Origin: Synanceia verrucosa
Lineage: Eukaryota > Chordata > Actinopteri > Perciformes > Synanceiidae
Reading direction: 5' to 3'
Assembly: GCA_029721515.1 (NCBI GenBank)
Contig: CM056563.1
Span: 16,000,454-16,064,453, forward strand
DNA length: 64,000 nucleotides
This document shows, one piece after another, positions 1-13,500 of this stretch (within the stretch, counting starts at the first letter, position 1; each line of letters opens with the position of its first letter). The position numbers and the translations under genes are program-made. Under the pieces are notes generated by a model that did no database searches, had not been told where the DNA came from, and saw nothing but the letters and a program-made list of their open reading frames with translations.

Positions 1-3000
1 TATTATTGTTCCAACATTATAATGATTACTCTGATGGCCTTTCTTTTGCAAATGTGGGAGCCATCCGGAAATACCAGTAAAATATGAAAACGCAGGCCAG
101 ACCAGCGAGGAAAAGAGGAAAAAAGGTGCAGGGTGAGCTTCTTTGACGTCAAGGTTCCCATGATCCAGCCCTGCCTGGGACTGGACTTCAGGTTCATCTG
201 AGATCGGCTGGTGAGGAGCCAATTTAATGCACATCCGCTCGTATCCACACAACAGGCTAATAACTCCTATCACAATATCTCAACTGGCTTGCTGAATGTT
301 TTAAAAGCCTCTGAACAGGTCAGGATGTCACTTAATTAGCTGATACAGACTCAAACAGTCCAGAGGTCTAATCAGCCAGGTTAATGGAAAACACCTGTGT
401 GAGTGTGGTGTGCAGAGGCTTTTAAACAATATGCAGGGAACAACTGACAGACTGTGAACAAGTATCACATTAAAATATACATTAACTCTGCATTTTAAGA
501 TATTGTGCACAAAATAGAATATATTTCTTGTGAGTCTACTGTGAAAATGTTACCATTTAATGAGAGAGATAAATCATTTTACACATTAAAAACTGTACAA
601 TTATTCCTCCATATCAACAGGAAAGCTTTCATTACATGTGACAAGTTACAGGGATATAAACATATGCTTCGTGCACGGCCAAATCTGATGGTCACCATTT
701 CTGTTCAGCAAAAATGTGCAGTATTTGTGTGTCATACAATTTCTGCTCCAAATAAATTAAATTGACAAAGTCTTCAAATAATATTCCAGGTGAGCACAAA
801 AAAACTCTCCATGTTTTGTGGATGAGCGAGAAAAAATACATACATTGTGCATAGTGACGTAAAACATTCAAGCAAAGTAACAAAGTTACTCAGAGTTGAG
901 TAACGATGCATTGACAGTCTTCCATGTTTGACACCGTGTGGCATCGATAATGGCGTCTTTGTAGTCTTAGATAGAGCGAGTCAGCCTTTCTACTGTAACT
1001 ACTGATGCTGCATCAAGACATCAATTCAGCCCACGGGTGGCGTCGACCTCAGGGGTCCGTCTGAGCGAACGTCTGACTGATCCTCAAAGCAGTGTAGGGG
1101 GAGAGCAGGTCCCACTCCAAAATGTCACGGCCCTTACATAATCCCTGCATGTATTTTCTGTCGGGACACACCAGCTATAGGCTACCCCTCTGTCCACTCT
1201 GAAGTCTTTCAACGAGACAAAAAAGTCAAGACATTAGAGAGGACAGAATGGCTCTGGCATGCTCACCTAGCATGACATAAGAGGTTAGCAGGGAGAGTGG
1301 GAATTTGGACAATTAGACAATGACCTTGACCCCTGACCTTGATGCTGGCTTACTGATTATGTCACAGTTGTGTGTGGAAGTGTCTTGCTTTGTTAAACTA
1401 GTGTGGTGAGTGAGTAACTGCACATTTGAAGGGATCAGAGGGTGGCTCGGATTCTATAATTTAAAAATGAGCCAACATGCCATGAAAAGGCAGGTTTATT
1501 TTCATTTTAATTCATGTCCCAAGCCAATAAACTTGACTTCTGTCCAGTTTTTCCCTCTGGAAAATGTTTACTGAACTCCAAGGCAATGCAAACCTCTGGG
1601 GACAAACAAAACGTAAGAAATCTCTGCCAACATCTAAAAACAGAAAGCCTCTATGATGGCAGTCATTTCTACTGAGACAGCAGTTTCTCACCATCTCAAA
1701 AACTTCTAAAGCCCAAATATAGTTCTGCAGCACAGGGTTACATGTGAATATCTTCTGCAAGCTGGATGAGAGTCTGTAATTGAAGATGGTTGTTTTTGTT
1801 GCCACGAGAGTAATACTTTCTTGCGTATGAAGATCAGTTTTTCCACGTGTTCAAAAGCAGTAATCTCACAAAGAGTCAGACAATCGGAGCCTCGTAAGTG
1901 CTAATGACTGTTTGCTGCAAGCACTCGCCTGAGGTAATGCGAGACAATGAAATTCTTTACAGTTTCTCTTGTGTGCGTCAGAAAAAAATATCAATACATT
2001 CATGCATGTGTGTTACGACCGTGCACGATACACAGATAAAACACCACGTGTATGGTAAACAGAATGTACCATAATGGTTCCGCATGTTTCAGCTCATTAA
2101 CAATGGTTCACATTACTTTTCCAGAGCACATTGTGCATTTCAGATTGATTTTCTACCCTCTGGAAAATGGATGACTGCCCAGAGGCTAAAAATCGATGCT
2201 GCCCTTTGAAAAATAGTCAGAACAAATGTTAAATAAGTCAGGAAATTTAAAGTTAAATGGATACCCACCTACATGGTTCAATTAAATGTCCAGAAAGTAA
2301 GTTACGTAAAATTAGAATTGTATTTTGACTAAGCCAAATGATATTTGAATGCAACACAGATCCGGATTTGTTCTCTTGAGGATGAGGAAAGTGGAGACAC
2401 AGAGGAGGATATTATTATGGCTTTGCAGCCTTTAATGTGACATTCAAACTGCTTTGCAACAGTAAAATCTATAAAATATCTATTTCACATACATATAATT
2501 ACATCAGTAATGATTAGGTGTCAGTATTAGTATTATGATGACTAGTGGTTCATGTGAGCATACAAAGTATGTGGATGCCATTATTGGACACCTATGGATT
2601 CTTCATAATAGACACTGCAGCCTCAGTCCATATGTGTGTGAATAAATGCCCAGTGGCTCTGCATCGTAAGCAGAGGAGGGCAGCCATGCTTCATTGTCTG
2701 TGCTTTTCGCTCACTCGTTAAAAGCTAATTCCCCCTCACCATCTCCCTTCCCCACCACCACCCTCCTTCTTCCCCTGGCTGGCTGTCTTGTGCGATCAAC
2801 AATAGTCTATTCTGTGCTGTCCCGTGCGAGTGGAGACACACCCAAAGCCAAGGCCACGGTGCGAGGGGAGATTGTTGGGTTGTGTCCAACTGAGCTGAAC
2901 ACTGGCTCAATTCTCGTCTGGGAGCGTCGATCCTGCCTCGACGACAGGGAAGATACAGTGGTGTTTTAGTGCAGCCATTCCACAACCAGGGGTACTGCTG

Positions 3001-3326
3001 CAAATACTGAGGGTGCACACAAAGATGCTTAGACTTAAAGGGACACTAATTTTTAAAGTAATTTATTACCTCAAATGAACGTCTTCATTCATAAATAGAT
3101 CCTCGTTGGTGTAAAATAACATATGCCAACAATCTGACTTATTCTCCTGGGTGAAGAATCAGTTATCTGTCTTTACATAGAGCGGGTCACTCATACGGAA
3201 GCCATGTCTTTCCGGTCTATCAAAAACTACGAACTGCCGGGAGGGACATAAAGCACTACCTGCTAGTACCCATAGGACAAAATGCATTTCTGCATTTTGC
3301 AATTCACTTTTCACAGAGAAGCAAGG
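1..3326. other. Intergenic, no gene recognised
   Basis: I see no exon with a family I recognise and no long conserved frame. Short open frames around 1512-1805 and 2694-3018 overlap one another on both strands and carry no domain signal. The stretch is ordinary AT-rich fish intergenic DNA; it could include a distal UTR of a gene outside the window. Confidence 0.6.
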
Positions 3327-3671
3327 TGAAGAAGAAGAATTCCTTTATTAATCCCTCAAGGGAAATTACATTTTTTCACTCTGTTAGTAACTTTTTGTCA
3401 GTTGCACATTACACACACAAGTCATGAAACAAACACATGCAGGAGAGGTGGAGGAGAGGTGTCAGAGTGAGGGGGCCGCCCCTTATCCAGGCGCCCCGAG
3501 CAGTTGGGGGTTCGGTGCCTTGCTCAAGGGCACCTCGGCAGTGCCCAGGAGGAGGAACTGGCACCTCTCTAGCTACCAGTCCACTCTCCACATTTGGTCC
3601 GACCTGGACTTGAACTGGTGACCCTCCGATTCCCAGCCCAAGTCACTACAGACTGAGCTACTGCCGCCCCA
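3327..3671 (-). repeat. tRNA-derived SINE, near full length
   Basis: On the minus strand the element starts at about 3671 with GGGGCGGCAGTAGCTCAG, a tRNA-like head with an A-box-like TAGCTCAGTCTGTAG and a B-box-like GTTCAAGTCC. The body runs through a GC-rich core. It ends near 3330 in a tail reading GGGATTAATAAAGG followed by a TTC microsatellite. This head, body and simple-sequence tail is the structure of fish tRNA-derived SINEs. Exact family not assigned. Confidence 0.8.
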
Positions 3672-6600
3672 AGAGAGACGCCGGTTTTGCTTACCCGGCA
3701 CTAAACTAAAACCTGCACTGCACTTTTGGTCATAATACAAGACCATACTTATGCCGCGCCGAATCCTCATCGCCAAAAAAGCGTAAAAGAGCCATAAAAT
3801 AACCGGAGCTCCGGGCTGGGGATCTGTGGTGATAGTGGCCGCCCGGGGGTTGACCCATTCTGCTTACCGTAGCTCCAACCATGTTGCAATGCATGCAAAG
3901 TCAAATTTAACCACTAGATGGGAGAAAAAAATGATATAGTGTCCATTTAAATAGACTTTATAGCCATTCTATATGCAGCAGGTGTATACAGAATGAGATT
4001 TTGTTGCACAGGCTTTTGTTCACAGTGTACAGATATGCAGCACAAAAGAGTAAGGTGAAAAAGATGCAGTAGAGACCATATAATTTGGTCTTCTATGTTT
4101 CTGGTTGTCAGAGCCCCAAAAGTCCCCACCTCCTCACATATCACAGGATCCACACACACACACACACACCGAGGCTCAGCCACAATACCAGCCCTGATCT
4201 CAGGCCGTGCTGAAGGTCATCCTATCGACCCGTTATTCTCCATCATGACAATTTGTTCCTAAGTGCCACAGCTGGAGCCCCCACTCACTCTGCTGCCTCC
4301 TCTGATAAGACCAGACTCTCTTCATTGTGTGATAACATAAATATGACCACACCAACACACCATCTGAGGGTCCCTGTCTGCACCAGCCAGCCAGCCTAAT
4401 TATATAATTATCCCTTGTCTGATTGTGGCTGTGCAGCTGAGACGAGGGAGGGCCTTTGTGTGGCCGCTGGAATGCGGTGCGCTTGGCATTTTTCAGCGAA
4501 AGGGCAGCTTTCTGGAAATCGCTGCCAAAGGAGAGGAGAGAGGAGGGTGAGATCACGGCTGCTGGTGCCCACTCATATTTTTTCTGTTTCTATCACTTCA
4601 TCTTTCTCTTGCTTGTCTCTATATCTGTCTCCGGATCTGTAGCTCTCTCACTTCTGAACAATCCCACCTTTCTTTCTGTGTCATTCTCCCCAACACTTAA
4701 CTCCATGTTCCTCTCTCAACCCTCAAGTCTGGCAGAATCAGCTGTCTTGCTGATAAAGTGGTGTTTCAAGATGGAATGCACAGGATTTGGTTCACCGATG
4801 ATAAGAGCTGACAGACTGTTTCAGAGAGGCTGAGCAGCGGCGATGTTTGATAGTGAACTTGGAGGCGACTGCTCCGCCGCGTGATAGGAAGGTATTGCTA
4901 TTGTTTCTGCTGGAGAGCTGTTGAGGGGATAAGAGAGACTAGAGCACGAGCAGGTGTTGGGGGAGATTACAGTATAGGCCTAGAAAGCATGCACCTCTTT
5001 CTTGAATCAAAGTCAAAAGCAACAAGGCGGGCGTCACATAAACCACATTCCCCCGCACTACAATAGAGGATCTAGACCTTTTTCTGACATTTACATCAAG
5101 GGCCTCCCAGTCTTTACACATCGCTACAGGTGATTTTATGACTTTTATTACTTTATCAGACGTCTTTCATACTCACTAATGAAAACAGCAGGGCCGGGGG
5201 TTCTTTGGCGCCAACGCTCTCCCTGAGAATTCCATCTGTATGAGCTGTTGTATAATTCAAGAACATACTGTCATTTCAGGAGACCTATCCAAGTTACATT
5301 GCACTTTCATAAAAAAAAAAACATTCATGCGTCAAATTCTTCAACCAACTCAAAAGCCTGCGCACAAGGTACGACAAACCAAGATCAACTTTCTGTCAGT
5401 GCACGTCTGCATTTTGGAGTAAGTTCATCAGCTGCGGTAAACAAGTTCATTGTTCAACCACACTGCGCTCTGCAGCAGAAACACTGGTTAGCAACAGCAC
5501 TTGAGAAATTCCCATAGAATTACGAGCTATCTATCTGATCCCTGTGCCTGCTCGTCAAAGCCCCCCTCTGGTGATCACACAGCGTAGAGTATGTGAAAGA
5601 ATGTTGTCAGGACACAGCAGCACACTGGGGGCCCAGTATTCCCAGCTCAAGCTTGGCCCTAGTGATTTTATAATGACATCAATAAAAGACACAAATAATA
5701 GTGAACATTTGATCTCAAATTATAACTAAAAACATTGCCAACAGACCCCAGGACATTGTGCTTAAATATATGTTGGAAGAGAGAACTAGTGCTGGAGCAT
5801 AGATGTGGGCCTCTCCCACTGTCGGCGTGGCTGTGAGAGCGCCATTGTTTTGCCATCTCAAACAGCCCTGACAAACTGTGCTGAATGTAGAACCTCTGTC
5901 TAAACTAGAGGCATCTTCCAAAAAACATGCTGGCACGCCGCCACTGCTCTATTTTCCCATCAGGGAGATGATCATCAGCCAGCATTGCTCCACAGCGCCT
6001 CTGCTGCTCAATGCTGTTACTGCAGATATGAAGGGCATCTCAACATGCATTCTGATGCATTAGTATTGCAGAACTTTGATCAGTGACGTTTGCCTTCAAA
6101 ATAAAAGCTCATTATGCATTATGTCATAAGGAAACTTTTTTTTTCTCTCTTGCTAACAAAACCTTTCCTGCATACCTCCCTCCTCCTTTTCCTCTATTGT
6201 ATAAACCAGCTGACAGGTGGTGAGTGACGGAGAAAAAGACCAGACTTTTCCTGGTATTCACTGTCTATGCACTAATAACCATGAGTTCATGCCACATTTT
6301 AAAGATGTTGTATATTATGAATGCTCAGCGGTAGAAAAGCTGGGTCTTTTTGGGAAAAAAAAAATCTGAGAAGACACGATCTGGATCTGTGGATAGATTG
6401 ATTATATTTTGTGACATTTAAGGGGTGTTTAAGGGGAAAATGTGCAGGGCAATGATGGTTGCATGATGCCACCATGTGTCAGGATTATGTATTGCAGTAC
6501 AGACCAAGGTAAGTTTTTTTTCTTTATGGAGCCATTTGTGTTTTCTCTTCAGCCACTGTAGTTCTCCTACACAGGAAAAGCTTCAGTTGGTTGCAATCTG

Positions 6601-6928
6601 CAACCTCAAACCTAAATGCTGTTAAACTGTACACACTGTACCTTTAAAGAAATACAATCTGTGTGCATTGATTATGGAGACAACATAACAAGGCACAGGT
6701 ACCAAATCACACACTCTTGAGACAAAGAATGAAATATAAATGTTCAAAAAGGTTAATATACAGCTTTTGTTCAACAATCTGATATACAGATGTCACACAA
6801 ATGTGTCACGATTACATATTTGAAAATGGCAAATACAAAGACATAATACACACATAGTTTTTGAACCATGGTTATTGTGTGTGTGTGGGTTACACTAAGA
6901 GCATTTGTGACATAACCACTAATTTCTA
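3672..6928. other. Intergenic / 3' flank of the TMEM150-like gene
   Basis: No coding exon is supported. The stretch nearest 6.93 kb should contain the 3' UTR of the minus-strand TMEM150-like gene. There is a short CA run at 4150-4169. I see nothing else with structure. Confidence 0.55.
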
Positions 6929-9244
6929 TCAACGGTCACAGTCATTACTAAGAGCTTGTTTCTGCACAGTGAGGCGGTGGTAGTCGATGTGCCTGAACTC
7001 AGCTGCAAAAAGGCCAAACAGGCAGAAGAACAACATGACCAAGACCCACTCACACACAGCAGCCCCAGAGGGAGAGCCTGTATTGTGGAGAACGACCACT
7101 GAAGAAGGGGAGTGTCAAGGAGCGTAACACTCAACGCAAAGATGCCACAGTAAATCATCAAAACATGTCGTAAAAATGTGATTTTGCCATTCAGGTGACT
7201 AACTCTGCAGTAGCTGTATGTGACTTTTTTGTGACCCACAAGATGCAGTCAGTGTTTGTATTCTCAGCCCCTTCCTCTTACCTCTCTGTCTGTAGTTTCC
7301 TGTTCTGGTTTGTGGTCACAGTGTGAGGTGCCTTTCAAAATAGATATCCATCTCACACTTCATACATGTACAGTGCCATTGAACATGAGCTAAGTCTGTC
7401 ATTTTATTCATTTATTTTTTTTTGTAAACAAATAAATACAGCTACTGCATCTTTTTAAGATATCTAATGAGATTGACTTCATTATACACTACACATATTC
7501 CTTGTACACTATATACTTCTGCAGAGAGCAGATGAACTAATTAGAAAAAAACTATTCGAATAGTGTGAATGGCTGAACACATATGTGACAATGAGCAGGG
7601 AAGTCTGTCAGCTGAGTGGAACAATGTTTGAAAAAGCGGCAGATAAAGGTTGCAGCATGTCAAAAGTAACGGATACATGATTTAACTAGTGAGCTAATAG
7701 TTAATTACTAGTCGATTTAAAATGGAAATAAAAATAAATGTAACTGCTGATAATTAATAATGTTAAATATGTCCAGTTTTACATCAGCATGTTGTTGATG
7801 AAGGACGACTGACTGCGCTGCTGACTGAAAGGTTTGGGGACCACTAGTCCAGATGATGGACAGCTGTGTATTTTATCATGTGTGGTATGTGGTTGCACAC
7901 TGGTAGGAAGGATACTAAGGATGACCAGGATGGTACAGAGGATGCAGCCGGTCGCCCTGGTGGGTCCAACCCAGCATCTGTCCTGAGACGGCTGAGCCCT
8001 GTAGGTTAAAAAGAGCTGAACCCAGAAGTAGGCCAGGCCCAGGAAGAACGCCACGAACGCTCCCAGCAGGTGAACGCTCTTCAGGACTGATTGCTAAGAG
8101 GTGAAGGCAGAGGGAGGAGACATTCTAGTGAGCACACAGTGAAGTGCTGTATGAATGTATTTTCATTTACTTCTTTTTGTAAGCTCTTATACTTGGAAGT
8201 TGCCAATGATGGAGATCCCTATTGAGGAGATGAATCCCAAAACAATGCTGGCTGTGTTGGCTTTTCCATGGTTACCATAATCCTTAACCTGCTGGAAACG
8301 GATGATCACAATCCACAAGGCTGAGAGACACAGAGAGAAGAAGAGGGCAGAAGATAAGGTAGAACTGATTCAACGAATATTAATAAAACAGTGACAACTT
8401 TGAATTGTACTACATGTCTATAAAGCATAAAATAAAAAACCGGTGTCTTATATCATAAATATGTCATTGTTACCTAAAACAGAGCAGATGTTGCAGATCT
8501 GGGAGAAGAGACAGCTCTGAGGGTTGTAAGTGCCACACTGACTAACAGGAGGAAGAGAGAATAGAGTCATTATCATTTACTACTTTATAGTTTATTATTT
8601 ATTCTTCATCATAGCAACCTGATGTAAGGGACTCCCTCTGTGAGGTTGACTGATCCATTTGACACAGCTACAGCAAATCTGATGGGAAGAAAACAGTTAG
8701 TGGGGAGGACTATCAGTGCAATTTCATTGTAAACTGTAACCAAGCTATATTCAATGCAAATATGAATAAATATGAATTACTTAATAAATCTTTGACAGTG
8801 AAAGTTATTGTTAGGTCATTTGTTCTCGCCGTACCTCTGCCGTTCTTCCTACTGCTAAGTACTTCAGTGATAATCTAAAATATTTACACTATAATTTGCA
8901 GGTTGTGATCTAAATCATTAGCATATAAATAAATACATATTTTTGCACGTTTTCCAAGTGCTCTGACTGGATGTGGCTTCTGATCACACAAGGTGCGGGT
9001 GTGCACAGTCCCTATTTACACATTTCAATTAGACATTAAGAGAGCAGCATTTAATTTATTGACTCATTTATTTGTTTTATTTTAAGCACTATTTTTTAAG
9101 TTCCCACAGTCTTTTTATAAAGCAGTTCTAGGTGCTTTATAGATGCTGAGAAAGCATAAAATTCCATGGAAAGTACACAGTCTGTATTTAGAAACTGACC
9201 ATTTGAAACAAACTGTTGAGATGTAATTTCATGATGTCACAAGC

Positions 9245-9299
<55 letters not shown>

Positions 9300-9648
9300 A
9301 ACACAAACAAGCAAAATGTAGTCCAGCTTATTTCCTGTTGCAGTCTATGTTCTGTAGAAATGAGCTAAAAGTTAGTTGGTTTACATAAAACTTGTTCTTG
9401 TAGAAATATAATTATGAACTATCGTAACATGGGTAGTGACCCTGAATGACAGTGTTTTAGTTAGCTAAGTACTTCTCTATTTGTTTTGTCACATGTTGGA
9501 CATATTAAACCCATAACAGGTGATCAAAAGAGCTCTATGAAAACAGCATGGGGTGATAATAAAGGAGGAAGCTAAATACTCACACAGTCCAAATGCCCAC
9601 AGTGCCAAAAACAGCCAGGCAGACAGGGAGCAATGCCCACAGCCACAT
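6929..9648 (-). CDS. TMEM150/DRAM (Frag1) family multi-pass membrane protein
   Basis: Six coding exons on the minus strand: 9648-9584, 8678-8619, 8541-8474, 8320-8193, 8093-7916 and 7098-6929, giving 669 nt and 222 residues with all phases consistent. The start is the ATG at 9648, encoding a hydrophobic first helix (MWLWALLPVCLAVF). Family hallmarks are FAVAVSNGSVNLTEGVPYIS in exon 2, PQSCLFSQ in exon 3, LGAFVAFFLGLAYFWVQL in exon 5 and AAVCEWVLVMLFFCLFGLFA in the last exon. About six transmembrane segments are expected. TMEM150 and DRAM proteins sit in plasma or endolysosomal membranes and are linked to phosphoinositide regulation or autophagy. The sequence resembles TMEM150A/B more than DRAM1, but I cannot fix the orthologue. 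It lies head to tail behind adsl on the same strand. Confidence 0.85.
9245..9295. repeat. (AT)n microsatellite
   Basis: Nearly pure AT dinucleotide run of about 50 bases with one TG interruption, inside intron 1 of the TMEM150-like gene. Confidence 0.95.
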
Positions 9649-10462
9649 GTTGCCTGGTTCATATAGAGGGAACCACCACTGTCACCTCACAACGCAAAGT
9701 GGTCAGAGGTTTAGTGCAAACACATGTGCAAAGTAGCTCATTCCATCTTTACCATTACCATAATGTCACTAAGAGGTGATGTTACGCATGGGCACTGCTG
9801 CACTTTGTACTGATGTCTCACTTGAGGAGTGATTCGTCAACTTTGTGGTGAACAAATAAACTTAATATCATCACAACAATTGAAAAAGTTGAGATTTTAA
9901 ACAACAAACCAAACAAAGCTCACTTCATTCCCTGAACTGGAAATTATTACATGGTGCGCTGTGCTGTAAGGTACGGTAGTATAACTGTTTGTGTGTCAGG
10001 GCTGGGCTGGACTTTAGCCCAGTGTTTTTTGTAAAGATTTACAACATCTTCCTCACAGTTCCAACAGTGGGTTTCCTCTCTGTAACAGTTTACCTTTCCT
10101 TTTCCGTTAACTGAAAGTAAACCGCAAAGTTTAAACACTCTAAACATAGATTGAAACAGTTTAAATAGTAATGAGGGAAAGACAGATTCTGTATTAAAAC
10201 ATATCCGAGATCTAGGGTTCATAATCATTCAGTAATAAATCACTTAGTATTTGATTCACAGGTTTTATGACAACACAGGTTGTAAAAGCCGCTGGAGCAC
10301 ACAAGACAAGGAAGCATTACTTCTATCCTTTATGACCACATTATTATTAAACCGTTTGTTTCGTTTTATGATTTATATTTTGAGTGCGTCATATTCTAAT
10401 ATTATTTAGATGCAGTATAAATGAAAACTATGACTGTGAAGAAGTTATTCAACAATTGTTCC
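9649..10462. other. Spacer between adsl 3' end and the TMEM150-like gene
   Basis: This is the promoter and 5' UTR side of the TMEM150-like gene and the 3' flank of adsl. A small minus-strand frame at 9947-10228 has no recognisable domain and I do not treat it as a gene. No other feature seen. Confidence 0.5.
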
Positions 10463-10468
10463 TTTATT
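10463..10468 (-). terminator. adsl: adsl poly(A) signal
   Basis: AATAAA on the minus strand about 45 bases after the adsl stop codon, which implies a very short 3' UTR made largely of an AC repeat. Confidence 0.7.
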
Positions 10469-10490
10469 GGCTTGTGTATAAGTCATTTTT

Positions 10491-10514
10491 GTGTGTGTGT
10501 GTGTGTGTGTGTGT
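10491..10514. repeat. (GT)n microsatellite abutting the adsl stop codon
   Basis: Pure GT dinucleotide run. On the adsl strand it reads as (AC)n starting directly at the TGA stop, so it forms the start of the 3' UTR. Confidence 0.95.
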
Positions 10515-13500
10515 CAAAGCTCAAGCTCAATCTTGACATCCATCTTAGCTTTGTAAGGCTCCAACAGGGGGCGTACTTCCTCTGACAGGAACCTGGCCAC
10601 CTGGATAAGAGGATATATTTCACCCCATTAGTGTGCAGACATTCAACAATAAAGACGAGCGTATGTTCGTGTTGTACCTGCTGGGGAGCACGGCCAATAA
10701 AGGTCTTGGGGTCCAGGATGGCGTCCAGCTGCCCCAGGATGGGGGTGAAGTAGGGGTCTCGCTGGATTCTGGCCAGCAGGTCATTATCTCCGCCCTCCTG
10801 TTTGACCACAGCTGCAGCTTCCTGAGACAGAACACGAATCTTCTCGTGACAGTCCTGAAGGAGCAGAAACACGAGCAGAGTTGACACACTGAGCTGCTGT
10901 TACACTACACCCTTCTTTATGGCCTATCAAAAAAAAAAAATCAACAGCGATACCTGTCTGTTCCCTCCAGCCTTCACCATGGCCATTATGATGTTCTCTG
11001 TGGCCATGAAAGGAAGCTCATGGCGGATGTGTCTCTCGATGACTTTGGGGTAGACCACCAGTCCCTCTGTGATGTTCTGCAGAGTGCTGAGGATGATGTC
11101 AGCTGTCAGGAAGGACTCAGGCAGGGAGATCCTCCTGCACATGAGCCGAGGGGTGAAATGAGTACAATATGTAAATGAAGCAAGTGAGAGATGCCTCTCT
11201 GTGATCCAGAACCAAATTAGAGTTTGTCTCAGTAACAAGGAGCAACTTCTCAGCGGAAACAAGCATATCAGAATATTTTAGACGTGTGTCTGGGGCAGCT
11301 GACCTGTTGGCGCTGTCGTCCAGCGTCCTCTCCAGCCACTGGACTGACGCTGTCTGCAGTGGGTCGGCCATCAGTGCCACCAGATGTCGAGCCAAGCTGC
11401 AGCAACGCTCTGCACGCATGGGGTTCCTCTTATAGGGCATGGCACTGGAACCTGGAGAAGGACATTGATTTTATCTGCATTACAGGCCGATGTATCAAAA
11501 TGCAACCAAACCGTGCCAAGTAAACAACGAGTGAATGTACCAATCTGCTCTTTCTCAAAAGGCTCCTCAATCTCTTTAAGGTTGGCTAGTAGGCGGACAT
11601 CTGTACAGATCTGCAGCAGACAGACAGACAGACAGATCAAAGATGAGCTTCAACAAGCAGATTTCAAATTCTACTTGAAGTCTGGTTAAAAAAAAAAACT
11701 AAAAAAAAAACGGTTCATCAATGTTCCGCCACTAGATGGCAACGTTTCTCCACGGGTGTCCAGCCCCTGCAGCTTACCTTGTGAACAGTGGCTCCCAAAC
11801 TGGCCAGGCTGGACAGACAGTCTACGTCCACTTTACGGCTGTATGTCTGTCCAGTTACCAGGAAGGCTCTGTGCAGTGTGAAAACAACATCACATTTCAC
11901 ATTTCTTCTGCTATACTTCCACAAAAGATTCTACTCAGTGTTAGAGACAAGAGTCGTAAATCTCTTTCATTTCAAGACAGAACTTACTTTTTGAAGCCAG
12001 CCATCTCTGTCACCATCCTGTCAAGCTCTTCCACCTGATCAATGAAAACAATTAAGTATGACCTTTGTTATATTTATAATTCACTATAATAAAGTGCCTC
12101 GAAATTTAAGATCCCAGTCTTTGTCCACATGGATACCTTGTCATGGTCCCCTTGGAAGAGCTGCAGGAAGCTGGCCTGGGTGCCAGTGGTCCCCTTGACA
12201 CCTCGGAAACGCAGGTCATCTCGAGCTCGCTGCAGGTTCCGCATGTCCATGGCCAAGTCCTGCAGCCACAGACATGCTCGCTTCCCTACCGTTGTCAACT
12301 GGGCAGGCCTATATGAGGAGGAAGAGGAGGAGGAGCAGGGAAATATATAAACACTGCCATGTTCTTCATCAGAAAAATAAAGCTAAGGAAACATTGCATG
12401 CAGGGATGCATGTGATGAGATGAGCCTCAGAGAGGTGCCGCCGTGTTCAGACTCACTGGTAGTGTGTGAAGCCAAGAGTGGGGAGGTCAGCGTATTTCTC
12501 TGCAAAGCTTGACAGCCTGTCAATCACTCTGGCCAGCTGTGTTAAAAAAAAGAATAACAGGATTCATTACTGAGTTATTGCATAACACACTCTACAATCC
12601 TCACGTTAAGCTTATGTATGTCTCATGTGGAAGGACATTACTGCAGTCAGTGATTATTTCTACATTGTTGACTTGTTACTGAACAGCTGAAGCTCTGCAC
12701 CATTTAACTTCACAGACACAACTGGCTGAGCGTGCGTGTTTCCTGTCAAACAGCTGAGCCTCACCTTAGGCAAGAGAATGTCGAATCCATCACGCAGCAT
12801 AATCAGATCCTGAGAAAGAAAAACAAACCCACTTTGAGAATTTAAAAGAAGAGCATGACAGAGATAATGCAGTCTGATGTATTCTAGACGGGATGGGTAT
12901 AGTGACCCTTTTTGCATCATTATTTACGAGACAGGTCGGAGAGAAAATACAAGATATTGAACATTCAATGGAATAACGCAGGCCACATTATGTCCTGCTC
13001 AGTCATAATTACAGTATTGTCTCCAACGTAGCAGGAGGTGGCACCGAGGTGGATGATGGGAGCAGCAGTAGGGCAGCAGTGCGCAAAGGTGTGGACGTGA
13101 GCCATGACGTCATGCCTGAGCTTGCGCTCCTCCTCGGCCGCCATGGAGAAGTCAATATCCACTTCGTGGCTCTCCATCTCCAGAATCTGGGCGTCCGTGA
13201 TGGGTAGACCCAAAGCCTGAGAACGAGGACGATGAAAACAAGGGAGGATATGGTGTAAAATGAATCTATTCAGAAAGGATTTTGTTAGTAATGATACTTT
13301 AATTGATTTTTTATTCTTTTAAGATAAAGAGGAGAGAGACAGCCTGATGATGACATTAATGCCTTCTGATTATTCCTACTGTCTTAAAAGGCATGTGCTC
13401 TCCTCGTGAGCTCCTGATTAGATTAGTTATTTTTTTCTATTGGGATAGAGTAGTCATGTGATGGCCCTGTTGACAATGTTGGGACCAAATCTAGGTCTTC

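Noticed and set aside
2694..3018. Overlapping 91- and 97-codon frames on opposite strands
   Set aside because: No recognised domain, no splice context, and mutual overlap suggests chance GC-rich sequence.
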